Source: Allolobophora icterica (taxonomy: Eukaryota; Annelida; Clitellata; Crassiclitellata; Lumbricidae). Taken from it: DNA of 64,000 bases. Location of the stretch: positions 6,707,739 through 6,771,738 of the forward strand of contig OY744607.1 in NCBI GenBank assembly GCA_963556255.1, given 5' to 3'. Shown one piece after another: positions 1 through 11,960 of the stretch. Every line of letters starts with the position of its first letter. The stretch's first letter is position 1. The position numbers and the translations under genes are program-made. The notes under the pieces were generated by a model, which did no database searches, was not told where the DNA came from, and saw only the letters and a program-made list of their open reading frames with translations.

Positions 1-3000
1 AACTAAAGGCACATCATCACAAACATTATCAGGTCTTGATAACTGTCTTCGCACAGACAATTCTTTCTCACTTCGAATTCTTGGATCGGAAGGAAAACAG
101 TCTATCTTCCTTTCAGACAGATGCAGCCTGGCAAAAATTATTGGAGGTCGTGGTGGCAGATTCGAAATGGGTATAAGTTGCCAGCTGCCATCCCAAGACA
201 GTTTAATTGGTGGTGTTGCTGCATCTGGCTTCGATGGTTCCACAGTGGGCACTGAATCACCTTGTTGTTCATTACCGATGGTTTTTTCACTCTCGTGAAT
301 AAATGGCGTGATTGAGCAAACGGGCTTCTTTACCAAAGGGTTTGAGCATAAGGGATTTTCTGTATTGCTGAATGAGTGGAAGTATCCTGGGAAGCTGCCT
401 CTATTCGGTACAGGACTGGTCAAGACTGTACTCTGAAAACTCATATCTTGTTGCAGTTCTGCTTCTTGAATATTCTGCCCACTGGAATAATATGCAAGCA
501 ATATCGGTAAGTTATTCTGAAACTTTGGCTCAACTTGCAATTGCATCAGTGGTGGTACGACACCAGACTGATGCTTCATCCTTGCAAGTCTTGGGTCGCG
601 TGAATAAATCTGGTTATGGTGCTGCTTCTCCTGATTCGCAACGTATGTTGGACATTCAGCAGGAGCCTTCACCACTCCAGTGTAAAATGCAGGTTCGTGG
701 TTGCTTTCGGTATCTTTGATGATTTTGTTGTTGGACTGCCTGACATTTCGAAGATATACAGAGAGTGGAATGACAGTCTTTGCCGATGCATGACCACCGC
801 CCAATGACGAGTCTTTGGTACTGGTATCTGCAGCCTGTTTAGATGCCAGGAAATTAGTGAAATACGATTCAGCACTTTCGCTGCACGTGTCTTTCATAGA
901 AATATCCAACTGTGCAACAGAATTAGGGCACAAAGAATTTTCAGCATGATCACGCAGCTCCACAGTTTCTATAGTATGGCTAGGTGCAACACCCTTAGAG
1001 CTGGCTACTGTCTCCAGAGCACTTCGAATTGCGTCGTAAGAAATTGAACTGCTTGCACTGTCCACTGCGTTAATCAGTGCACTGTAAGAAACAGCACTAA
1101 CACAGTGTGAAGTCTGTATTTCATCGTTCTCTGAATATGGAGTGCTAGAAGTTCCCACTGAGTTTCCAAGAGAATTAACTTGCAAGTGTTCTTCACTCAA
1201 CGACTTCCAACAGTTCAAATAATCAACGTTTTCAGAGTTTGCATTCACAGGTTCAGCATTTACATTGCTGGATCTAGAATTTTCACCACCATCCTGTAAA
1301 GCACTGGCTATATCTGTGAAATACACAGGATTGCTCTCCTCGACTGATGTTTCCAGCTCTTCAGGAATTCCAGCTATGACCGCTGGTTCACTGCTATTCC
1401 TGCACACAGAACTAATGCCTTCAACAGTCTTCACAGCCGATTTCAGAGTTTCCAAAAACATGTCATCATTCAACATATCTAACAAAGTTGGTTCAGGTGA
1501 ACTATTGTCAGCCTTTGACGAAGTCCGCCTCTTCCTGCGCAATTTTGAAATCTGTCGTAAACGCGATTTTGGTTTTACAAATTCGGACTGCTTGCGTAAA
1601 ACCGCTGCTTTCGTTCTTGGAGAAGTTCGGATACTTGTTAAGGTCGACGATTCAACAGGTGATGTACCTTTCACAAACAGATTTAGAACCGCTTCAGGAA
1701 TTTCTGCACATTTCGTACCCTCGTCATACAATGGCAATAATTGTGTTTGATCTGTTTCATCATCGTTCCCTTGTTCAGATGCTTCCACTGCATCGACATT
1801 GGTGTCACTATTTTCGGTATTTTGGTGGAATTTTTTGGCTCTTTTGTACGTTTTTCGTTGTGAAGCTGTCCTCTTTCGACGTTTTGATCGCCCAGTCATA
1901 GCATAACGTCGCTTTCGTTTCTTTGTTTTCGTAGTTTCGGATTTCTCAAGATGGCTTGCTTTTGCAACACTTGGTTTTACAACACTTTCAATCTGATGCA
2001 AGTCTTCAACACTTGGTATATCTTTCTCACAAATCTCCTCAGTACCTTCATTTTCTTCACCTTCCAACTCGGTTTCATCCACATCTGCCTTAAGTTTCTC
2101 ATCCAACTTTGGTAGTTCAAAATTTCCTGCCCCTTTTTCAAGCAGGTCAGGCCCTTGAGACTCCGAGCATAAAGACTTGCCGTGAACATCAGTGCTATCA
2201 TTATCCACACTTTTACCTTCCAGCTCTGTGGCAACAGTGCTATCAAGTCCCAATTCTGGCAGAGCACAGCAAAACTTTTCTGCTTCAGCCGACACCAGAA
2301 AAGCACTTATGTTCGACTCTTGAATTTGCTTCCTACCGAATCTTTTTCTTTCCTGTGTTTCTGAACTGCCTTGAGGAATTAATTTCTTAACAGCACGTCC
2401 CTTTTTACCAGACTCAACTACACGCTCTGAAACCGTTTCATTACTCTGTTCCTGAGGTATTACTAATTCTGAATCTTGATTTTCAATTGCCAATTTTCCC
2501 TTTACAGCTTTTTTAACCGCATTTGGCGTGCTCTTCTTCCTTCTCCGTTTTCTTCCACCCGCCCCACTACGCTTCCGCTTTTTCACTTGCTTACGAGCAC
2601 TCTCGGCTCCGACGGTTGACTCGGTTGGTGCTGTTTTAACACTGAGAGTCATCAAGTCCAATGTACTATGCACATCAGCAGTCTCATAGTTGTCACCACC
2701 CAAAGAGTAGAACTTCAGCACTTCGTCGCTCATCTCTGATTCAGCGCTACCTGTGCACTTCGACAAATCATTTTGTTCATTCTCCTCACCGTCGTCTTCG
2801 TTTTCATCAGACGTGTTTTCATACAGGACGTCAAACTCTACGTCACAGTCATCAAAGTTTTCCCCATGCACAAGGTCACTAATTCTGTCCTTAAGCAAGC
2901 TTGTTTTTGCTAGAGACTGGCCAACAGCGGTAGAATATTCAGCATCTCCCACATCAACTAATTCTTCTTCTTGACATGTCTGTTCTTTTACAACAGACTG

Positions 3001-6000
3001 ACTAGATGAAACATTAATAAGACATGTTGGCTGGGCTACTGAAATAACTTCTGTTGTTCCTTCAGAATTCCTGATTAGGCAACGGGTTCCTCCAACATCT
3101 GTCACAACTTCTGATGCCAAGTCACTCATTTTTATAGCTGCTGTTTCTTTGAAGCCATCGTGTGCATCTTCCATTTTGAAACTACTCTGTGGCTTAACAA
3201 AGACGTTACACACTGACGTGGCCACTTCACAACTCATGCGCCCAGCAACTTCTACATTTACTTCAGATTCTGTCTTGATATAAGTGCTGTAGTTCATTCT
3301 ATCAAAACCTTCAGGGGCGATTGAACAGACATTTTCAATTCTTATCTTCAAGAACCCAGCGTCGTCCGAGTCATCCATGTTTCCGCTGTCAAACTCTGCA
3401 GCACTTGCAACAACTTCAGCAATTATTTCATCATCCACAGCTTCTTGATTTTCAGAGAATCGTGGTTTTTGTTCATCTGCCAAGTCAAAATCTGTGACCA
3501 CAGGTTCAGATTTCGCTGTCCTCAAAGGCACGTGCATACTTTCTGCAAATACTTCATTACAAATCAAGGCAGAACCATTATCTCTTTCAATAGCACATAT
3601 ATTTTGAAATGGCTGCTCATCTGCAAAAGTAGCTTCAGAATTGCATGTACTTGCACTGGTAATTAGAAATGAAGTTTTCAATATGTTATCACTTGACCTA
3701 TCAACATCGCAGTTATGAGAATGTGCCAAACTTGGGCCTGTAAATTTTTCTGGTTCATCCGTACAAGCAGTGTCTGTGCAGGTATCTCTAGATAAGCAAG
3801 TGTTTGCAGATAAATCCTGGTCAGAAGAATCTTGACTTTCAGCCACAGGAAAATCTACTACACTTAAATTTTCTGTCACGACGTCATCAGTTTTCTTTAG
3901 CCCTGGCATTACAACTTCAGCAGTTTCTGCAATCTGTAGCCTCTCCGCATTTGAAACTTTTGCAGAGACATCTCCAGCATCCATAGTTCCACTGTCTTTC
4001 ACTTGTTTGCAGTTGCTCTTTCTGAGTAATGCTTTGCTTGCTCTGCACTTACGATTTACAGATTTTGGCTTAATCGTCAGAGTTTCTTTCAACGTTGTGG
4101 GCTTTTTTCTTCCATATGATCTCCTTGTCCAATATGGAGACTTCCTTAGGAAAAGCAATTTCTTATGCTTAACAAACGCTTTTGGTTTCTGCCTGACACA
4201 TTTCTTCTTTTTTATAATGGATATCTGAACCACACTATCAACCTCAACTTTATCAGCCACACAGGTCTTTTCAAGTTGAAGGCTTTCGTTTTCAGCACAA
4301 GTTAAGAGCGTGTCATGAACATCACCTGATAATCCTGGAATAAACTCTGGGTCGGCAATTATTTGGGAATTACTATTTTCAGCCTGAGAATCAAAATCCA
4401 AATTCTGAGATAAAGCTGTTTCAGAGTCTGAAGGTTCTTCTGTAGTAGGCTCAATGTTTACAACAAACTCTGGTTCAGCATTTTCTGCTACACTGCCTAC
4501 TTCTTCAGACTCTGTAGATCCCATGAAACTATCATACTTTGCAGAGGGGGCCAAATCCTCGTTATCTGAATTCACAAGAGTTTGTTCCGATGAACAGTCT
4601 TCAACAGTAGTGGCAGTTTCAGCCTTACTTTGCTGTTCCTTTCCTATGTGACTTGAAGACAACGCACCACTGTCAGGTTCAGATTCATCCATCCCATCAG
4701 GGCTGACACAGAATACCCTAGCCAGGCTACTGCCAGGATTCTGTTCGTCCAAAATGTCAAGCACCAAACCAAACGTCGAGGAATTCCTTGTCGTATCTGG
4801 ACTATCTCCTCTGACTTCTTCGTTCTTGGTAACAATACATTCAGGAATTAATTCATCAGCATCAATAAAAATAGTCTCTCTAGTGTTTCTTTTGTCTCTT
4901 GAAGTGGTCTTTTCTTGTTTGATTGACGTCAAGAATGGCAGTAATTCAGTATCCGAAACTGCTAGTGTTGAATTCATGCTCACTACCTCATCAACAAGTC
5001 CATCATCAGGTGCTATCACAATTGGAAGTCTCAATCCAAACTGAAAACTGGAATTTTCAGCCGAACATAAATCCGATTGAGCTTCCTCTCTCTCAAAAAG
5101 CAGTTTACGTTCTGCACAAATTCTGCGTACATCGTAACTACTAGGACTATCATCACGCTGCAACTCACAAGCTCGGTTATTTCGAATACACACAGAATTC
5201 GCCGATTCTTGCCTCGAAGAAGACGAAAGTTGACCGATTTCTCCACCACTCATTGCAAAAAGTGAAGCCAGGCTAGGACTGATCGTGCTTGCAGTTTTAG
5301 GTGCAGTTGTTGGTAAGTCTGGCTGCCTCAGAAACGAATGCTGATTGGAATTGTACAACGTACCCGCTGAATTTTGAACTGGTAGATCAGGCGTACCGGT
5401 ACTTTGTTTAGCATGCTCCTCGGTTACTACACCAGAAATATTTGCATGAAAACCATTAAAAGCCAGCAGAGTTCCTTGCAAAGATGTCAAACACTGCATA
5501 AGTAACAATTGTTTTGACAACACTGCTTGAGCCATCATGATACCTTTCTGTTTCGAGTCCGTGGTCTGTGCCGTGACCTCATTAAAATATTTAAATGCAG
5601 TCGACATGGTGGACTGACATGTCCTCAAACATTTAAGCTGATGCTGCACTACAGTAAGACTTGGAAAGCTATCAGTTTTACCAGAAAATAAGTCTTGTGC
5701 AAATCTATAAAACTGCTGACAGACCGGAGCAATCTGCATGAAAAGTAATCTCAATTCCTGAACTGCTAGTATCGCATTTTTAAGGCAACTCGTGCTTTCG
5801 ACGTTACAACCAGATTCTTTCCAAACTCCGGCAACAGCATTCATCTCTTTAGCAAACATTTGCAACAGTTCTATCACCAAAGTCCGGTTGAGAAGGAGAA
5901 CCTGAAGCCTATTATCTTCCATACGACTCGGGTTATTACAGTCCTCGCTAACACACGGCCTCGTTGCAACCTGTTGCCAACCAGTGTGACCAGAGTTTAC

Positions 6001-6519
6001 CATACTTGTGTTACTTTCAATGCGACTTGTGTTACTTTCAATGCGACTTGTGTTATTACTGCCTTCACCAACAAACGCTCCTGCTGCAAGCTGTTGCCAT
6101 TTCAGACGACGGGAATTCACCACGCTCGAATAAGTTGGAAGCGCGTTAGCAGGCTGAGAAATGACTGCTACACTACGCTGACGATTTTGCCAGCAGGACG
6201 ATTTTGGTACATACGGAGGGAATTGTTGGCATAAACTGACTGCAGGACTTGCCAGCTGGATATCACTTCCCGCTGCAGCACCATTCTGTGAAATCCGCTG
6301 ATTATTACGAATCAAATCCGATGCTGACGTATGGTGACTTAAAGGACTCGAAATTCTTTGATGTGAGATGATGCCAGGATAAGGCAGATGAACCACTGGT
6401 GGCAAGGATGTTGCTGGCCCAGAACACGAGATAAATTCTACATACGCCTGTGGCACACACTGTCGAGGGCGCACGGAATAACCGGTAACACACGTTGGGT
6501 CCGTTTCGTACAGATAGAC
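1..6519 (-). CDS. Giant exon of TASOR/TEX15-like gene
   Basis: The acceptor is a pyrimidine run plus CAG ending at 6520. The frame has codon starts at multiples of three and shows no stop in the lines checked, giving at least 2173 codons with no terminator before the window edge. The first ~35 residues finish the DUF3715 domain. A Leu-rich helical stretch follows at about 5930-5430, then long acidic Ser/Glu-rich disorder. Basic clusters resembling nuclear localisation signals lie near 4200-4090, 2605-2510 (KKRKR and KRRRKK), 1940-1820 (KTKKRKRR, SKRRKR) and 1620-1510. DPR tripeptides occur near 560 and 80. A single giant exon after the DUF3715 exons resembles the architecture of vertebrate TASOR2 and TEX15 (family knowledge). 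A 21-bp tandem duplication sits at 6004-6057. Confidence 0.85.
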
Positions 6520-8736
6520 CTGAAAAAGTAGATCACACAACACAATAAATTCTAGATGCATGCAGCCCATTAAAATTTCTGTTTTGAATAGGTCATCAAT
6601 AGAAAAATGCACAACAAAAAAGAATGCAAAGCAACAATAAAGGAATATCTAAAAGCCAATTATTTAAAAAAAACAAATTCGTATGACTTCAGAGCATAGG
6701 AGTCTAGTGTCTGTAACTGAAAGTTCACAATATATCCAGCACAAAGTGTGTTGCAATTAATGTAATTAAATAAAATATCAGCAGTTGTACCAAAATAGAC
6801 ATCAAAGCCTCTCCATGCAAGTGAAAACCCAAGCTGTACGGTCCGTGAAACTAAATACCTGGTACAAATAAAAAATTCCAATTACCCGGTAATCACAAAT
6901 TTTAGCAATCCAATGGTGGCGACCTACCTGCGACTTGATGGCTTGGCAGCCTAGTGTTTCCCCCAGCACTGGTGGAATACTGCTGACATGGCAATCAGCA
7001 CCATCGGTTGGCCTTCTAATCACATTTCCCGCTGGATGGACAGCTAGTTTACGACCACACATGACCTTCAATGTAAACAAACACGGCTACAATAGAAGTT
7101 ACTCGGCAAATGCATCTTGGTTTTTGTGAATAAGAATTAAAAATAAACATTGCAAACTTTAAGATTTAGAGCATTAAACTAGTGATATTAATTTGTTAAC
7201 AATATAAATCAACTACAAATAATTTTTTAACAGAAAAGCATCCTAACTCTGTAATAATTAGCAATTGTACCAAATACAAACAATGTCTGATTATGTGTAT
7301 AAGCAAAACAAGCACGTCTCTTTTCCAAATCAGTAGTCAGCAACATTGAGGATAAATCAGCCACAATTTAAACAACAGAAAATGCTCACAGTACATCTTG
7401 CAAGCCAACCAATGCATTTATTAACAAACTCAAATAAATTTCAACTGTAAAAATGAGTAATTCTAATTTACCTTAAAAACCATCAGCCAACATTTTGGCT
7501 GATATTCATTCTGTGCAGCCTTCAGTTGTATATCAGCATGCTTGCATAGTATGACACCAAGCAAACTATCCCCTGTTTCAAAATATTGACAAATTAACCA
7601 AAATTACTGATGCATGTTCATAGCAACTGTAAATAATTAAACTACATTCATATTTCAATTACCAACAGAAAAACGTTATAGAAAATCTTCACAAACTCAT
7701 AATATAAATAAGCTGATGTTACCAAAACACAAAACTTAGAGAATGCAATTACATTATTACTTCCTTTCCTCAACAAAAACTTGTAAGTCGAATAAAACAA
7801 TGGTATAAAAAGAGCATTTCCATACAGTAAACTCTGGTAAAACATAAGTTCACTGCAACTTCCAATAAGCCACTACAAATTGTTAATGGCATCAACTAAA
7901 CCAGCAAAATGCAAATCGTTTTAAGCTAAACGTTTCTCCCTACTCTTTTGAGCAACCAATAAACATCTCAAGTTTTAAAAATAGGCTACTCTGTAGCTAT
8001 ATAAAGTCTACATTTTTCTTCAACATGTATCTTTGCAAACTTTTACAGAGATTTCCAGCCTATAAAATCACAAAACCTCGTTATGTACATTTTCAATTTG
8101 TGCCATCTATTACATTCATTTTATAGCAATATACATGGTCATTTATACTGCTCCATACCTAGAAAATTAAACTTTGACTGTTGAACATGGAGACCCTGGA
8201 TTGCAATGATGTTAATATGCTCATTGCTCTTGTAGCACGTAAACAGATATTCTTCCTTCAACTCTTCTGGGGTCCTCTCTTGCTCCATTTCGAGCTTCTT
8301 GCATCTAAAATCAGTGCAGTGTAATTTTCACATACTAGTTCATCATGTTATTTGAACAGCAAACTTCTAGTGAAAACAATAAAATGAACTCCACAGTGAA
8401 GTCTGGACTGGACTGTCATTGTCTCTACTGTTAAAGCAAAACCACTTCTCAGGACTCGTGACTGATTAATAGTAAAATAATATTATTAATATTCCACAAA
8501 GTTAACTTTTGAAAATGACCGACAGAGTGGTTTAAAATACGGTCAAACAGAAATAAAGCTGGGAACAAATTAAGTGGATTGAACGACTTACTCAAAGGAA
8601 TTCTCCAGAGGTGGTGCATCAATCTTCTTAATATCAGTTACTTTCCAGTAGGCATTCGTCTGATAGTTTTTATCCAAAAATGACTCGTGTATCAGCTGGA
8701 GTATATGACGACCCATCACCGCACTTGTTTTCGACA
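1..8736 (-). CDS. TASOR/TEX15-superfamily protein, 3' part off window
   Basis: Five coding exons on the minus strand: 8736-8592, 8304-8159, 7572-7472, 7065-6928 and 6519-1 (continuing past the left edge). All junctions are GT-AG and the phases agree. The joined N-terminus reads as a DUF3715 PARP-like domain. Diagnostic pieces are GLHVQQSKFNFLG, LLGVILCKHADI, WLMVFKVMCGRKL and VRPRQCVPQAYVEF, which align in order with the same landmarks in vertebrate TASOR (LHVGQSKITILG, MGVYLSRYADL, VIFKIMKGK, RRPRHVCPYAVVSF). In that family TASOR is a HUSH-complex subunit that silences transposons and TEX15 acts in germline transposon silencing; both are nuclear. The rest is a very long, acidic and Ser-rich protein with basic NLS-like clusters, about 2340 residues visible. 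Which family member this is cannot be decided here. The start may be the ATG inside the 8736-8592 exon or in an unseen upstream exon, because that exon opens in mid-codon. Confidence 0.85.
6004..6057 (-). repeat. 21-bp in-frame tandem duplication in giant exon
   Basis: The unit ACTTGTGTTACTTTCAATGCG is repeated about 2.5 times. On the coding strand it adds copies of the heptad-like peptide RIESNTS without breaking the frame. Confidence 0.85.
6928..7065 (-). CDS. TASOR-like gene, DUF3715 exon 4
   Basis: Exon of 138 bases (46 codons), phase 0 at both ends. The acceptor is ...TTGAAG|GTCATG and the donor is CGCAG|GTAGGT. It begins VMCGRKLAVHPAG and ends LGCQAIKSQ, joining in frame to VYLYETDP of the giant exon. 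This is the part of the DUF3715 fold equivalent to 'KIMKGK...AYELTQYYFYEYG' in TASOR. Confidence 0.8.
7472..7572 (-). CDS. TASOR-like gene, DUF3715 exon 3
   Basis: Exon of 101 bases between GAAACAG|GGGATAG and TTTTTAAG|GTAAAT. The first two bases complete a Gly codon begun in the preceding exon. It encodes GDSLLGVILCKHADI and QPKCWLMVFK, the best conserved strand and helix of DUF3715. Confidence 0.8.
8159..8304 (-). CDS. TASOR-like gene, DUF3715 exon 2
   Basis: Exon of 146 bases. The acceptor is TGATTTTAG|ATGCAAG and the donor is TTTCTAG|GTATGG. It encodes a charged helix (MEQERTPEELKEEYLF) followed by IAIQGLHVQQSKFNFLG. The last motif matches the TASOR 'GLHVGQSKITILG' landmark. Confidence 0.8.
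8592..8736 (-). CDS. TASOR-like gene, first recognised coding exon
   Basis: Exon of 145 bases, with acceptor TTGTTAACAG|TGTCG and donor CTTTGA|GTAAGT. It encodes MGRHILQLIHESFLDKNYQT and onward, which fits the segment just before DUF3715 in TASOR ('DVVNILHSSYLEPTS'). The frame is open upstream of the Met codon to the acceptor, so either this Met is the start and the 5' exon is non-coding, or a coding exon lies upstream. I could not identify one. Confidence 0.7.
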
Positions 8737-11424
8737 CTGTTAACAATTAAAAGAAAATGCACTCAATTCAACAAACTTCCAACGATGTTTCCTTTGAATA
8801 CACATACAAAACGAACAAAATTAAATGTTTCACACACACTTTCCACAAATTTTTATATTTATACATATGTCTGTACACAAACAAAGGGTAGTCGTTAGTA
8901 TGCTAGACTGTCAACCGAGAAGTTGTGGTTCAAATTCCACCAGAGCAGAAATTTGGTTCAAGACTTGCTCCACCTTACCCCCAAGCCAACTGAGCTAGTA
9001 CATGGTCTGTGGGAAGACGAGACGTTAGGGGAGAGGACTGGCCACCCACCCTTATGTGCTGAGACTAAGAAAATGAAGTCGCTACCACTTCATAATCATG
9101 GCTGCCTCAGGGACTAGTTATATTGATATATGGTAAGTGTAAATGAATTATTGGTACTGTATTCATTTTTCATAATATAATATTAATTCCATATTAATTC
9201 TTCATAAGTTTCCAAGGAAGAATTGGAATACAACACATGTATTTGTACATTCTGTCATAGTTCTGTCATACATCTGTGGCATGCCACTTATAAGTATTGT
9301 TTCAAGTAGGAGTTGTGAGCATAAGTACCTTAGTAACAAGTACAAGTACTTTACTGACAATAACAAGTACTACAGTCGGAAGTACATACAACATAAACAC
9401 CAGCGCACTTCAACCTTTTTCTCACAGCAAATTGGAATGTAACCAAATTTTATTACACTTCACAAATATTCACAATTTAATAGCACCAGTTCCTATGCGC
9501 CACAGTTAGGCAGGCTTAAAGATAACTTCTGAATAAACTTCTGAATGACTTTCAACAGCACTATAAAAGTTATGTGATTTTTTACAGTTACTCATGTGTT
9601 AGTGGACTGAAAGCAGTTCTTCGCAATGGTACCACACACTACCCATGTAAGTAAGTATAATATAATTAAGGTACTTTTGCTCATTCAGAACTCTATTACT
9701 TGAAACAAGCCTAAATCTAACTTAATAGTAAGTTCTGCTGAATCCTTAATTCAATTCTAATTTTACACTGAAGTAAACAACACAAAGCTAAGCACACAGA
9801 AGAAATGTTCAAAGCAACAGTGGCATCAATATTTTAATAAATTGCAAATACAAAGTGAGACATATAATGTTACAAGTTTTCGTATTTTCTTTTAATTAAA
9901 TGCCAGGAATTCCATAACTTTTACAAGATGAATTTCTAAAGACCCAAATATATCCTTTGGAAAGCACTTTTCGGGATTCACAACATAGGGCTTTGTATTT
10001 AAAAGATGTTTTAACTTAAAACAGTTCCTATGCTCACCTGACACAGTACTTCTCAAATCAGTCATGTCTGTTGATTATCTTCCAGTATAATTGAAGTAAA
10101 AAGTAAAAACTGATTTTGATTTTCGACAACCAGTGAATCAGCAGTACACACAAACTCTCAGGATGAAATCCATATGTTGCAACTGCAATAGTTAAAATAA
10201 AAAATGTTAACTAACAATTTTGAACTATTATTCTAACTATATAACTAACATTATTCTAACTAACAAAACAAAAATGTCAGACAAAGCTGGTGTCTTTATT
10301 GCAGCAATAAATATAATGCAAGTTTAACTTTAGAAAGAAATCTTTTATATTACAGTGAAACATGACAGCCAGTCAAAGCACATGGCCCACATACTAGTAC
10401 AACTTATCTGGTAGTTTGAAGGCAGATTTAGACATTCAATATGGACACTATTTAGTAATTTTGAGCATACTCTTTGCAAACAATAATTGCCTCCATCACC
10501 AGGCAGCTTAACTTGGTACTGACACAAGCTATCAAGTAAAGGGCAAGTCCTGCAACACAATGGCACTACATTAAAGACTTCCACATTTTTTGCAGACTTC
10601 CATGCAATGCGGACCAACGAACAATTCTCTCATACAATGCCAGTCATCAAAGGTGTATTAAGCCATGTGACGGAGCATGCCAAAACATGTTGCCCATTTC
10701 ACATTTAATAAAACTAGCAACAGGCTGCACCTCAGAATAACATTCCTATTTCTGCATTACAACTTTTCATGATAACGATAAAATAACGAAAAACTATATC
10801 ACCCACGGACCAAGACAATTGAAATGTATTACTGCAAGCACTACCATGCAACACACACACTGCTGGAGTAGAATATATCATTGCTAAAAAATTAATTCAG
10901 CCAGTGGTTCACTTTTTTTATTTGGTTTTAAACTGCAAACATAGCTTCATCAACACAGGGTTAGTGCTGTAAGTGCAACATAGAGGCAGGTCATTGACAT
11001 CACATAAATCACAACCATAACAAAAAGATCTTATCCATTGTGAATAACATCTGGACAACCAACATTTCCAGTTGCAGGGCTTCACAATACATGAACAATT
11101 TCACATGCTGCATTCCATGTAACACAATATCAGTCAGAATTTGCATCTTTCTCGTTTAATAAATACCTAATGTTGCCATTACTTTGTTGCAGCAACGCAA
11201 TCATGCCGCAAACCACAGTGGTTATTGGACGCAAAATAAACACACACAAAAAACAAACAAAAAACAGCATGCCAAGTTTAATCACATATCTTAAAATGAC
11301 ATGCATGGTCAGAGATGCACACTATTAGAAAAATAATAAATTCATTTCGTGCATGGTCCGATCGTTCAACATTAACAATCCTCAGAGGGCAGGCATGACT
11401 AAGTAGCTTGACTCAAACACACCG
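8737..11424. other. Upstream intron or 5' region of TASOR-like gene
   Basis: AT-rich sequence with no convincing coding exon on either strand. It contains one SINE family-1 copy (8886-9119). It presumably separates the first recognised coding exon from the CpG-rich promoter near 11.9 kb. Confidence 0.5.
8886..9119 (+). mobile_element. tRNA-derived SINE, family 1, copy 1
   Basis: The head resembles a pol III type-2 promoter, with TAGTCGTTAGTATGCTAGAC as a box A-like segment and GTGGTTCAAATTCCACC as box B. The body runs through TTCAAGACTTGCTCC and CCAAGCCAACTGAGCTAG to an end reading AAAATGAAGTCGCTA and ATGGCTGCCTCAG. The same body recurs at 16.5, 20.4, 30.1, 36.4 and 48.9 kb. Confidence 0.8.
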
Positions 11425-11960
11425 ATGCTTCTGAAAATTCGTCTACGTCGTCAAAATCGTTATCGCATGCCGCCGTTTTCACACAAAGAAATCCGAAATC
11501 TGCGGATATCTTCTTGCTGTAGCAAAATGTCGAACGCTGCCAGCCTTGTAACACGATTTTCCATCATCCTGGTCATCCGTAAACCCAATCCAAAGGGGCA
11601 AGGTTCGACCCATACAAAAGACGACCAACAGATTATCACGTGCTGTTCACGTGAACAAGGCGTGCAAATTGCGTGTACGACGCGTGAACACCGCATGCAC
11701 CGATCGGTGAAGGCAACCAGCGCGGCGGACGAACCTCCGGCCAACATCAACATAATAGCATCGCCGACAGCGAATGGTGGTCGATCTGCGATGCAAAAAT
11801 AGTCGACATCTCGACGGATGAACAACATCCAACGCCAGTAGCAGAGAAGCGGGCGAGTCGTGCACTTACCGCGGGATCTACGGAGTGGAGTCGTCTTCCT
11901 TTGTAACACCGCCGATTAAAATGGAGTCATCGATATACAAGAATCAATATGGCGGTAGAG
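11425..11960. promoter_or_regulatory. CpG-rich region, probable promoter of TASOR-like gene
   Basis: CG dinucleotides are dense here and rare in the flanking several kilobases. On the minus strand a strong donor, CCCGCG|GTAAGTGC, lies at 11870/11869. The short segment upstream of it has an ATG followed at once by a stop, as expected for a 5'UTR exon. A non-coding first exon of the TASOR-like gene starting near 11.9-12.0 kb is the simplest reading (inference). Transcription the other way is possible but unsupported. Confidence 0.4.

Noticed and set aside
1265..1901. Plus-strand frames across 0.3-6.3 kb
   Set aside because: Shadows of the minus-strand TASOR-like exon, which is open throughout and has spliced family-specific upstream exons.
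11460..11909. 149-codon minus-strand frame in the CpG-rich region
   Set aside because: No similarity recognised, and a strong donor at 11870 would cut through it. Long frames are expected by chance in GC-richer DNA.
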